A DNA stretch of 5,711 bases from Prolixibacteraceae bacterium UBA6162 (GTDB lineage: Bacteria; Bacteroidota; Bacteroidia; Bacteroidales; Prolixibacteraceae): NCBI GenBank assembly GCA_002428215.1, contig DIUI01000102.1:1-5711 (forward strand), given 5' to 3'. A program made the position numbers and the translations under genes. This document shows, in pieces, positions 1 to 5,711 of this stretch. Below the pieces are notes generated by a model that saw only the letters and a program-made list of their open reading frames with translations, had not been told where the DNA came from and searched no databases. Every line of letters begins with the position of its first letter. Positions within the stretch are counted from its first letter, which is position 1.

Positions 1-78
1 AACCTTCAGACAAGTTGCTGAGGTGTGGTAGTATGCTAAATAATTGAATGGTTGACAAAAAAGTTGCAGACATACTTG

Positions 79-106
79 ATTGTTCCGTAAAAAAGTATTT
101 ATTTTG
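79..106 (+). promoter_or_regulatory. Possible Bacteroidota-type promoter for the rpmB operon
   Basis: Primary sigma factors of Bacteroidota recognise a -33 TTTG and a -7 TAnnTTTG element. Here ATTG (79-82) is followed after 17 nt by TATTTTG (100-106), a near match that is one base short in the spacer of the -7 box. A start near 113 would leave a leader of about 40 nt before rpmB. A competing candidate lies just upstream: TTGACA at 52-57 with TACTTG at 73-78. The rest of 1-154 is A/T-rich, has stops in all three forward frames by position 47, and shows no identifiable gene tail. The call rests on weak motif matching only. Confidence 0.33.
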
Positions 107-154
107 CGTTCCGTTTTGGAAGCGGGGTAATTAAGAATTAAAGAGATAGCACCA

Positions 155-397
155 ATGTCGAGAATTTGTCAGATAACAGGAAAAAGAGCGATGATAGGCA
201 ACAATGTGTCGCACTCTAAGAGACGTACAAAAAGAAAATTCGACGTTAACCTGTTCGATAAAAAATTTTATTTGCCACACGAAGACCGTTGGGTTAAACT
301 TACCCTTTCGGCTGCAGGGTTGCGCACCATTAATAAAATGGGCATAAAGAATGCGCTTCAGAAAGCTCAGGAGAACGGATTAATTGCTAACATTTAA
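155..397 (+). CDS. rpmB: Large ribosomal subunit protein bL28
   Basis: This 80-residue basic protein is bL28, a component of the 50S subunit. The N-terminus carries the family signature: SRICQITGK, then [13 protein letters not shown] at about residues 15-27, followed by an N-L-F-D-K-K-F segment. The C-terminal half has the conserved L-x-x-S-A-x-G-x-R-x-I-x-K-x-G pattern. Length is normal for the family (about 78-80 residues). Only one cysteine (C5) is present, so this is the zinc-free form. The ATG at 155 is preceded by an A-rich leader (AATTAAAGAGATAGC) rather than a clear Shine-Dalgarno sequence, as is normal in Bacteroidota. It is the first gene of a tight operon; rpmG begins 11 nt after its stop codon. 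Identification is secure. Confidence 0.97.
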   Translation: MSRICQITGKRAMIGNNVSHSKRRTKRKFDVNLFDKKFYLPHEDRWVKLTLSAAGLRTINKMGIKNALQKAQENGLIANI

Positions 398-408
398 TTT
401 ACACAGCA

Positions 409-597
409 ATGGCTAAGAAAGCAAAAGGAAATAGGGTTCAGGTAATTATGGAGTGTACCGAACACAAAGAGAGTGGCATGCCCGGAACATCTCGATACAT
501 TACAATGAAAAACCGGAAAAACACCACAGAGCGTTTGGAGTTGAAGAAATACAATCCAATACTGAAAAAGGTAACCGTACATAAAGAAATTAAATAG
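409..597 (+). CDS. rpmG: Large ribosomal subunit protein bL33
   Basis: This 62-residue lysine-rich protein is bL33, which sits near the E site of the 50S subunit. It matches the Bacteroidota version closely: [13 protein letters not shown] at the start, then E-C-T-E-H-K, then [13 protein letters not shown], then E-L-K-K-Y-N-P and a basic tail. The CxxC pairs of zinc-binding bL33 proteins are absent; C16 is the only cysteine, so this is a C-minus paralogue. The ATG lies 11 nt after the rpmB stop, and the next small gene begins 9 nt after its own stop, so all three are almost certainly co-transcribed. No strong ribosome binding site is visible. Confidence 0.96.
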   Translation: MAKKAKGNRVQVIMECTEHKESGMPGTSRYITMKNRKNTTERLELKKYNPILKKVTVHKEIK

Positions 598-606
598 TTC
601 TGAGTT

Positions 607-762
607 ATGGCAAAGAAAACAGTTGCTACCCTGCAGAAAGGGTCTGGAAAAGGCTACGCAAAAGTAGTTAAGATGGTAAAATCGGAAAAAACCGGAGCAT
701 ACTCCTTCAAGGAAGAGATTGTTGCCAATGAAGAGGTAACCGGCTATTTCAATAAAAAATAG
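607..762 (+). CDS. Small basic ribosome-linked protein, DUF4295-like
   Basis: The reading frame from ATG 607 to TAG 760-762 encodes 51 residues. It opens MAKKTVATLQKGSGKGYAK, continues with a V-K-M-V-K-S-E-K-T-G-A-Y-S-F core and ends TGYFNKK. It contains many lysines, no cysteine and no membrane segment. The position between rpmG and ftsY, the size and the MAKKxVATLQ opening fit the DUF4295 family, which is restricted to Bacteroidota and conserved in this place. A small extra large-subunit protein called bL38 has been described from a Bacteroidota ribosome; that this is the same family is my recollection and inference. It starts 9 nt after rpmG and ends 18 nt before the terminator stem, so it is the last gene of the operon. 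That it is a real gene is well supported; its exact role is not shown by the sequence. Confidence 0.88.
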   Translation: MAKKTVATLQKGSGKGYAKVVKMVKSEKTGAYSFKEEIVANEEVTGYFNKK

Positions 763-780
763 GCAATCATCAATTGCCAG

Positions 781-814
781 AAAGAGCTTTTGCCATTCGG
801 TAAAAGCTCTTTTT
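781..814 (+). terminator. Intrinsic terminator of the rpmB-rpmG-DUF4295 operon
   Basis: The left arm 781-794 (AAAGAGCTTTTGCC) pairs with the right arm 799-812 (GGTAAAAGCTCTTT) through a 4-nt ATTC loop. This gives 14 bp with one G-T wobble and an uninterrupted 11-bp outer stem. A T tract (TTTTT, 810-814) overlaps the 3' side, and further T-rich sequence follows. It lies 18 nt after the stop of the small basic gene and 64 nt before the ftsY start, so it separates the ribosomal operon from ftsY or attenuates read-through. The A run at the foot of the left arm could also let it work on the opposite strand, though no minus-strand gene here needs it. Confidence 0.9.
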
Positions 815-878
815 GTTTCTACCTGTATTCATCCGATTGTGTCGTTTTTTATACCTTCGGCAGTTCAAAATTATTGCG

Positions 879-1829
879 ATGGGGATTTTTGGATTTTTTG
901 GTAAAGAGAAAAAGGCCGACCTGGAAAAGGGTTTAGAGAAGACCCGCGATAGCGTGTTTACCAAGTTGAGCCGAGCCATCGTTGGCAAATCGAAAGTCGA
1001 CGACGAAGTGCTCGACAATTTGGAGGAAGTACTCATAACCAGCGACGTTGGCGTAGAGACTACGTTGCGCATCATCGAACGTATTGAGAATAGGGTCGCC
1101 AACGAGAAATATCTGGGAACTTCAGAACTCAACAAAGTACTTCGCGAAGAGATTGTGGGCTTGCTCGAAGAGAGCAACTCTGCCAACCCGGCAGGTTTTG
1201 AGCTTCCTGCTTCGAACGATCCCTATGTAATAATGGTAGTGGGTGTAAACGGAGTAGGCAAAACCACCACCATTGGCAAGTTGGCCCATAATTTCAGGCA
1301 GTCGGGCAAATCGGTGGTACTGGGCGCTGCCGACACTTTCAGGGCCGCAGCCATCGATCAGCTGCAAATATGGGCCGACCGTGTACAGGTTCCGCTCGTT
1401 AAGCAAAAAATGGGAGCCGATCCGGCATCGGTAGCCTACGATACTGTTGCATCAGCAAAAGCATCGGGTGCCGATGTGGTCATCATCGATACAGCAGGAA
1501 GATTGCACAACAAGGTAAACCTGATGAATGAGTTGAGCAAAATCAAGAAGGTAATGCAGAAGGTCATTCCCGATGCTCCACACGAAGTGCTGCTCATTCT
1601 GGATGGATCGACCGGCCAGAATGCATTTGAACAAGCCAGGCAGTTTACGCTCGCAACCGATGTTACTGCTTTGGCCATCACCAAACTCGATGGAACTGCC
1701 AAAGGCGGTGTGGTGATTGGAATCTCGGAGCAGTTCAAAATTCCGGTGAAATACATAGGAATAGGCGAGAAAATGAGCGATCTTCAGCTATTCGACCGCA
1801 AAGCATTTGTCGATTCACTCTTCCTGTAA
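879..1829 (+). CDS. ftsY: Signal recognition particle receptor GTPase FtsY
   Basis: FtsY receives ribosome-nascent chain-SRP complexes at the inner membrane and, with Ffh, hydrolyses GTP to hand the chain to SecYEG. From ATG 879 the protein is 316 residues. An amphipathic N-terminus (GIFGFFGKEKK) probably serves as the membrane anchor; the long acidic A domain of the E. coli protein is absent, as in most phyla. The N domain spans about 15-100 and the GTPase G domain about 115-316. Visible motifs are the P-loop GVNGVGKTT (122-130), ADTFRAAA (151-158), DTAGR (204-208), TKLDGTAKGG (268-277) and GIGEK (294-298). An in-frame TTG at 813 would add 22 residues, but it falls in the terminator T tract and the extra residues do not look like FtsY. 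The leader 815-878 has TACCTTCG (852-859), a poor -7 match without a matching -33 box. The last 15 nt overlap a convergent gene. Confidence 0.97.
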   Translation: MGIFGFFGKEKKADLEKGLEKTRDSVFTKLSRAIVGKSKVDDEVLDNLEEVLITSDVGVETTLRIIERIENRVANEKYLGTSELNKVLREEIVGLLEESNSANPAGFELPASNDPYVIMVVGVNGVGKTTTIGKLAHNFRQSGKSVVLGAADTFRAAAIDQLQIWADRVQVPLVKQKMGADPASVAYDTVASAKASGADVVIIDTAGRLHNKVNLMNELSKIKKVMQKVIPDAPHEVLLILDGSTGQNAFEQARQFTLATDVTALAITKLDGTAKGGVVIGISEQFKIPVKYIGIGEKMSDLQLFDRKAFVDSLFL

Positions 1830-3368
1830 ATACGGTCTGAGGTCATACACAGTAACGTTTCGGTAAACACCCACAAGATAATTTGTATAGAGCTGTACCG
1901 GAGACGATTGCAGAAGGGTTGAATCGTTGACTATCATATATTTTGCTCCTTGACGTATCCGTCGCAGAAACTCCTCGTCAGTCGAAAAATCGCTGGCAAA
2001 ATTGGTGTAACCTTTGCGGTTCATATAGTAAAGCGATGCATTGATCGAGTTATCCGGGATTGAAATCACTTTATCGTCGGGACCTATTCCCCAAAGCTCA
2101 AAACTCGGTTCTATTTCAGTCAAGGCTTCCAGATTAACCTTGTACCCTTCGTTCATCCACCCCTGGTATCGTGCAAGATGACGCTCCCGTGCATTAAAGG
2201 CAAGAAATAGAAAGATGGCAGCCATGGGCAACAGCCGAAAAGCATACCCCTTACATTTGAGCCGTCGCAGAAAATAAAAGAATATACCCCAAACCACCAC
2301 AAGAACCTGTATCTGGGTAATCATATAATAGTCGTGACCCTCGAGTACCTGAAACCACAACAGCAATATGCCCAAAAGTCCAAGGGGCATTACAACAAGC
2401 AAATAACCAAAAAAGGGAGGCAGTTTTTTGATCCCGAACAACAAAACCAGCCAAATACCGAACGTGGCATACTGCAGTGGTGGCCAGAAAAATTCCTTGA
2501 ACCATATTTTATCCAGCGCATCGGTAATGCGACCAAATTGCTCACTGCTCATGTTCCATACCGGCCAGATTCCATGATACGAAAAACTTCCACCGTGCAA
2601 AGCGTTGTAGCTTTCAACGTAGAGGTACCATAATAGGACCAGCAAACCCCCTGTGAGGAAAGGTAAAATATGAATCCAACGGAAAGAAAACACCCGGTCT
2701 TTTGGTTTTACAACAAGTAGTTCGAGAATAACCCAACCCGCAATGGCGATAAAACTCAACGCTGAGGTAATTTTAAGTGTTAATGCAAGCGTAAAAAACA
2801 GGGCCGAAACAACAAGAGAGGCGTAATTCCTCGAAACAGTAAAACGGTACAAAAAATACCATGCCACAAACACAAAAGCCAGCGAAGGCACATCGGGCAG
2901 AAAATTGGGGCCATAAAAAACAACCATTGGCGACGTAAACACCAGCATACTAACGAAACCAGAACCTACCATGTCGCCTGTAATTCCGGTTAAAAGCCGG
3001 AAAAGAAGCAGTAATCCGGCAAATAGTATGACAAGATGAAGCAGTCGGAATGAAGCTTCCGATTTGCCAGCCAATTTCCAGTATTGTGCCGTCACATAAT
3101 ACAGTATTGGAAACTCTCCGGCTGTTTTACCACTAAGCCCCTGCGCACTGATCTGATTGTGTATTTCGGGCTGAAAGAGGGGAAGATTGTGCTGAAAGTA
3201 CATTTGGGTTATGGAAAGCCCATTGGTCTGACGCCAGGTATGCACCGATTGTGGTGGCTCAGTAAAAGTGGTTGGGTAGTCAACCCACCATGATAAGCTT
3301 ATAAAAGCGATAACAAACAGCAAACTACCAATTCGGCCCTGACTCCTACCTTGCAAATCTATGCTCAT
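1815..3368 (-). CDS. Polytopic GT-C/PMT-like membrane glycosyltransferase (WRQ type)
   Basis: From ATG at 3368 this gene encodes 517 residues with about 11-12 hydrophobic spans, the first at about 12-29, and a soluble C-terminal domain from about 400. Layout and wording fit GT-C enzymes (ArnT/PMT-like, often labelled family 39), which transfer sugars from polyprenyl-phosphate donors at the periplasmic face. Visible motifs are HTWRQTN (43-49) in the first loop, GEFPILYY (84-91), GPNFLPD (153-159) and GHDYY (344-348). The C-terminal part has PDDKVISIPDNS (430-441) and LYYMNRKGYT (446-455), common in Bacteroidota members. Relatives as I remember them usually have WRQTD or WRQSD, so N49 is notable. 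A TTG at 3398 would add ten residues and overlap the upstream methyltransferase gene by 19 nt; the ATG, 11 nt after that gene's stop, is preferred. Acceptor and sugar are unknown. The 3' end overlaps ftsY. Confidence 0.8.
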   Translation of the reverse strand: MSIDLQGRSQGRIGSLLFVIAFISLSWWVDYPTTFTEPPQSVHTWRQTNGLSITQMYFQHNLPLFQPEIHNQISAQGLSGKTAGEFPILYYVTAQYWKLAGKSEASFRLLHLVILFAGLLLLFRLLTGITGDMVGSGFVSMLVFTSPMVVFYGPNFLPDVPSLAFVFVAWYFLYRFTVSRNYASLVVSALFFTLALTLKITSALSFIAIAGWVILELLVVKPKDRVFSFRWIHILPFLTGGLLVLLWYLYVESYNALHGGSFSYHGIWPVWNMSSEQFGRITDALDKIWFKEFFWPPLQYATFGIWLVLLFGIKKLPPFFGYLLVVMPLGLLGILLLWFQVLEGHDYYMITQIQVLVVVWGIFFYFLRRLKCKGYAFRLLPMAAIFLFLAFNARERHLARYQGWMNEGYKVNLEALTEIEPSFELWGIGPDDKVISIPDNSINASLYYMNRKGYTNFASDFSTDEEFLRRIRQGAKYMIVNDSTLLQSSPVQLYTNYLVGVYRNVTVYDLRPYLQEE

Positions 3369-3379
3369 TCCAAATAATT

Positions 3380-4243
3380 TTAACGGATTCTGAACCAAAA
3401 CGACCCCCCGTGCCGCTCCACATTATTCAGTCCTGGTTGCTCCCAGAACGGAACAACCATTTCCGAAAGCGCAGAATCTTCAGAAATGAAGTAGTTCGGA
3501 AGTAAAATTTCAAACCTTTCAGGATTGGACAACAGCCAGATGGCCAACCCGTATTGCTCGGAATAGAAACGATCGCACATAAATTGCGGATAGTCATAGG
3601 GTATATAGATATCGTGAATTTGAACAACCACCCCACTGGCAAGCTTGGGAAGCACCGCAAGGAAAAATACCATTGAATCGGAATTGGGCAGAATCCGGTG
3701 CGAATTGTCGATAAAAAGAACATCGTTTGCCTTGAGCTGAAACAACGCCTTAAGGTCGGTTTCTTCGAAGGGTTGCCGGACGATAGTATCGGCTATTTGG
3801 TCGATCTCTGCCCTGGGTGCCGGATCTACAGAGATGATTTTGGTGCCTAATTTTTGCTCGCTGATGGCTTTATAGGCGACCTTGGTTGAATTACCTGAGC
3901 CAACTTCGAAGTAGGTTTCCGGTTTTAGCTCCGACAACATAGTATAGATTCCAATTATGTCGAGCCCGGGCAGATATCCGCTGTTCCATACAGGCTCAAC
4001 TCCGGAATCGCCCTGACTGGCATCCCTGATGGTTTTAATGTTTTCGATATAGGTAAGAGAGGCTTCGAGCAGTTCGGCATAGCGGCTGCGGTTGGCATCT
4101 ACCATTGCATATAAAGCCTCATGAGGAGGTTTCCCATGCCCATAGCGGGGTTTAAATGTCACCTTATATTCCAGGAAAAGATGCTGAAAGCGCGGGTGAA
4201 ACCACCTGTAAATATTTGCCAAAGAGGATTTTATCCGATTCAT
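3380..4243 (-). CDS. Class I SAM-dependent methyltransferase
   Basis: The product has 287 residues with no signal peptide or membrane segment, so it is probably cytoplasmic. It has a Rossmann methyltransferase core from about 85 to 250: NSGYLPGLD (87-95) before the fold, the SAM-binding loop YFEVGSGNSTK (111-121), the acidic end of strand 2 in ISVDPAPR (137-144), VLFIDNSH (175-182) at strand 4, and QIHDIYIPYDYP (208-219) after strand 5. The C-terminus ends in a G-G-S-F-W-F segment. These patterns resemble the Methyltransf_24 group, often found in polysaccharide and glycoprotein gene clusters; the acceptor cannot be predicted. The ATG at 4243 follows the upstream glycosyltransferase stop by 32 nt, and the next gene starts 11 nt after its stop, so it sits inside one transcription unit. 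It could methylate a sugar or a lipid-linked precursor. Fold assignment is firm; substrate is inference. Confidence 0.85.
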   Translation of the reverse strand: MNRIKSSLANIYRWFHPRFQHLFLEYKVTFKPRYGHGKPPHEALYAMVDANRSRYAELLEASLTYIENIKTIRDASQGDSGVEPVWNSGYLPGLDIIGIYTMLSELKPETYFEVGSGNSTKVAYKAISEQKLGTKIISVDPAPRAEIDQIADTIVRQPFEETDLKALFQLKANDVLFIDNSHRILPNSDSMVFFLAVLPKLASGVVVQIHDIYIPYDYPQFMCDRFYSEQYGLAIWLLSNPERFEILLPNYFISEDSALSEMVVPFWEQPGLNNVERHGGSFWFRIR

Positions 4244-4275
4244 TGTGCCATTTTAGTTAATCCATTTCCAAAAGG

Positions 4276-5670
4276 TCAGGGATACTCTTTCTCGCCGCGT
4301 TTTGCCTTTTCTGCATTGGTAGGAATTAACAGTTCGGGGTAATTCTCGGGCCAGGACTGGGTTCCCCAAATGGCCCAGTATGCGGCCTTCGACATGCTGT
4401 CCCAATGCAACAAAGTACTTCGGTACTGTCTGGACTGGAAAAGATTCAGCCAAATAAAAAATCCTGCCAGAAACAAAGCAATCAGACGTATGGGAACTTT
4501 TCTATTCGAAATCCAAACCACAAATGCTCCGAGGGGTATGCTCAAAACCACATAAAACTCAACCAGAGCGCGGGCACCAAAACAGCCACCATACCACCAG
4601 CACCACCAGCAGAAAATAACATAGATGTTCAAAACAGTTGAAACAAGCACCGGATAGAACCATTGCTTAAGATCGTTCCGAAGCATGAAAATTCCAATGA
4701 GTGCGAATGACATGAGCGGGGTATAAATCAGCCATCCCTTCCGGTATGAAAATAGTCCATTAATAATCTGTGGTTTATCGAAAAAGAACGGTTCCCCAAG
4801 GTAAGAATAGAACATCCAGTGGCCTGAGTTTACTTTCCAATAAGCCATCTGAGGAATCCAGATCACCAAAGCACCGCCTATTAAAAGCAGCCAATGCCAG
4901 CGTAACTGAAGCAGCTGGAGGAGGATTGCCTTAAAGCTCTTTTTCTGAAATAGATAGAGCATTGCCAGAAAAAGCAGAAATATAAGGTTGGTTGGCCGAA
5001 TAAGTACAATCAATCCGGCAGTGGCTCCAAGAACAAGTGAGGTAAAGAGCTTCGGGTGGTTCATCCATCGAAGAAACAGCAATAGAGCCAGTGCAAACAG
5101 AAAAAAACTGAAAGCGTGTGATAAGGGCGAATCCCACGTGGCATAATTGAAAAGATTGGTACCAAAACTTAGCAGTACCAGTACGATGGCGGTAATGTTG
5201 TCGGGGAAAAACTGGTTCAAAATTCGTCTTAACAGCCATAACCCCAAAAGAAAGTAGAAGAGTCCGGCCCATACAAGAGCCATATGGTAATTGGGCGAAT
5301 ATCCATTGGCTACGCCTCCGGTAAGTAAAGTATACGCATGGGCAAGACCGAAGAATGGGGCATAAAGGTAGGCAACCCCCATGGTCATTTTCTGAGTTCT
5401 GTTGCCGTTGGGCAGGTCAATACTCCATACATGCCCGGTAAATCCGGGCTTGTCGGGAAAAAAGAAACTCCAGTCGTTGTAAATGAAAGTAGCCGGGAGA
5501 TACCCATAATAATAGGTAATATCCTGATCGATGATCTTTTTACGTTTCCACGGAGCAAGATTTGAGGTAAACCCAATAAATATTACGGCAATAACGACCA
5601 ATGCCAATGCCGACCAGATACGGCTTAAAATCAGTGGCCCGTTGCGGTAAGTTGTATCTTTTCTAACCAT
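4276..5670 (-). CDS. Polytopic GT-C-like membrane glycosyltransferase (DxD, YGGxFG type)
   Basis: The product has 464 residues with about 11-12 hydrophobic spans beginning at about 15-35, so it is an inner-membrane protein. The first loop carries IIDQDITYYYGYLPA (46-60), whose acidic pair D48/D50 stands where GT-C enzymes place a catalytic or metal-binding DxD/DE. Next come KMTMGVAYLYAPFF (94-107), ATWDSPLSHAF (177-187), IRPTN (224-228) and a WWYGGCFGARALVEF stretch (358-372). The end has LHWDSMSKAAYW (411-422) and a short charged tail. I recognise this as a recurring Bacteroidota family annotated as glycosyltransferase or hypothetical membrane protein; substrate is unknown. The ATG at 5670 is the only start codon before residue 94, although the frame stays open to the window edge. 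It overlaps the end of the upstream gene by 40 nt. The cluster CWWCWWYGGC (354-363) is unusually rich in tryptophan and cysteine. Confidence 0.75.
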   Translation of the reverse strand: MVRKDTTYRNGPLILSRIWSALALVVIAVIFIGFTSNLAPWKRKKIIDQDITYYYGYLPATFIYNDWSFFFPDKPGFTGHVWSIDLPNGNRTQKMTMGVAYLYAPFFGLAHAYTLLTGGVANGYSPNYHMALVWAGLFYFLLGLWLLRRILNQFFPDNITAIVLVLLSFGTNLFNYATWDSPLSHAFSFFLFALALLLFLRWMNHPKLFTSLVLGATAGLIVLIRPTNLIFLLFLAMLYLFQKKSFKAILLQLLQLRWHWLLLIGGALVIWIPQMAYWKVNSGHWMFYSYLGEPFFFDKPQIINGLFSYRKGWLIYTPLMSFALIGIFMLRNDLKQWFYPVLVSTVLNIYVIFCWWCWWYGGCFGARALVEFYVVLSIPLGAFVVWISNRKVPIRLIALFLAGFFIWLNLFQSRQYRSTLLHWDSMSKAAYWAIWGTQSWPENYPELLIPTNAEKAKRGEKEYP

Positions 5671-5711
5671 AACTTTTTTCTGTCTTTGTTCCAGACATAT
5701 AGGTTCAGGAT
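5631..5711 (-). CDS. C-terminal end of an unidentified protein, cut by the window edge
   Basis: Reading the minus strand from the window edge in the frame that begins at 5711 gives 26 codons and a TGA at 5631-5633. The peptide contains LNLYVWNKDRKKLWLEKIQL. It looks like the last two strands of a beta-sandwich: Y-V-W-N-K-D is followed by a turn and a W-x-E/D-x-I-x-L strand, a pattern I associate with C-terminal domains of surface or envelope proteins in Bacteroidota. If real, it overlaps the 5' end of the next glycosyltransferase gene by 40 nt in another frame, which points to coupled translation and puts it in the same operon. The fragment is too short for a family call, and chance openness of 26 codons is possible; the protein-like wording is the main support. 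Confidence 0.45.
   Translation of the reverse strand: MLNLYVWNKDRKKLWLEKIQLTATGH

Noticed and set aside
7..72. AAGTTGC and CAGACA words occurring twice (7-18 and 61-72) as a possible repeat element
   Set aside because: The words are 6-7 nt long and in a different order at each site; this is expected by chance in A/T-rich DNA.
103..123. Short inverted repeat around TTCCGTTTTGGAA as a possible operator or leader hairpin
   Set aside because: Only four perfect pairs (TTCC/GGAA) with a mismatch outside; too weak to call a regulatory structure.
852..859. TACCTTCG as a -7 box for ftsY
   Set aside because: It matches TAnnTTTG at all but one fixed position, but no TTTG-like -33 element lies 17-23 nt upstream, and the leader would be only about 14 nt.
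813..878. 22-residue N-terminal extension of FtsY from a TTG codon
   Set aside because: The TTG is part of the terminator T tract, and the extension does not resemble FtsY. The ATG at 879 gives the usual MGxFxFFxKEKK opening.
770..1186. 138-codon minus-strand ORF over the terminator and the start of ftsY
   Set aside because: It is antisense to the conserved FtsY N domain, is a low-complexity Ser/Leu-rich translation, and runs through the terminator hairpin. It resembles no known family and is best explained as a shadow.
1436..1756. 106-codon minus-strand ORF inside ftsY
   Set aside because: It lies wholly antisense to the conserved G domain of FtsY and has no protein-like domain; its openness follows from ftsY codon use.
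2334..2633. 99-codon plus-strand ORF antisense to the WRQ-type glycosyltransferase
   Set aside because: The opposite strand carries the clear membrane-protein coding sequence; this translation is a mixed-composition shadow.
3270..3292. Near-palindrome TGGTTGGGT-AGTC-AACCCACCA
   Set aside because: It lies inside the glycosyltransferase coding sequence (around Y31-P32-T33) with a 5-6 bp core and no T tract; probably a coincidence of codons.
3369..3398. TTG start adding ten residues to the 517-residue glycosyltransferase
   Set aside because: It would overlap the end of the methyltransferase gene by 19 nt, while the ATG at 3368 is just 11 nt after that stop and is followed closely by the first membrane span.

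Overview
The window reads as chromosomal DNA of a Bacteroidota bacterium, most likely of the Bacteroidales type. The main reason is the order bL28 - bL33 - a roughly 50-residue DUF4295-like basic protein - ftsY, which is a conserved run in that phylum. A second reason is that starts lack clear Shine-Dalgarno sequences and often have A/T-rich leaders, as is usual there. The assignment comes from gene order and protein wording, not from any marker RNA.

The left third (1-1829, plus strand) is housekeeping. A short leader with a possible Bacteroidota-type promoter leads into rpmB, rpmG and the small basic gene, separated by only 11 and 9 nt, so they form one ribosomal operon. A strong 14-bp hairpin with a T tract (781-814) ends that operon. 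ftsY, the signal recognition particle receptor GTPase, follows. Its true start is the ATG at 879, because the longer TTG-started reading frame would begin inside the terminator.

The right two thirds (1815-5711, minus strand) are a tightly packed accessory cluster transcribed towards ftsY. In transcription order it holds the last 26 codons of an unidentified protein, a 464-residue polytopic GT-C-like membrane glycosyltransferase, a 287-residue class I SAM-dependent methyltransferase, and a 517-residue polytopic GT-C/PMT-like glycosyltransferase with a soluble C-terminal domain. Junctions are a 40-nt overlap, a 32-nt gap and an 11-nt gap, which suggests one transcript. A reasonable inference is that the set builds or decorates an envelope glycan: the two membrane enzymes would use polyprenyl-phosphate-linked sugars at the periplasmic face, and the methyltransferase would act on a cytoplasmic precursor. 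Substrates cannot be read from the sequence.

ftsY and the last glycosyltransferase gene converge and overlap by 15 nt, with no recognisable terminator between them. I saw no tRNA, rRNA, CRISPR array, insertion sequence or attachment site, and no intergenic stretch longer than about 155 nt. The points most worth a second look are the small ribosome-linked gene, the membrane glycosyltransferase/methyltransferase module next to ftsY, the D-to-N-like change in its WRQ motif, the tail-to-tail overlap, and the cut-off gene at the right edge.
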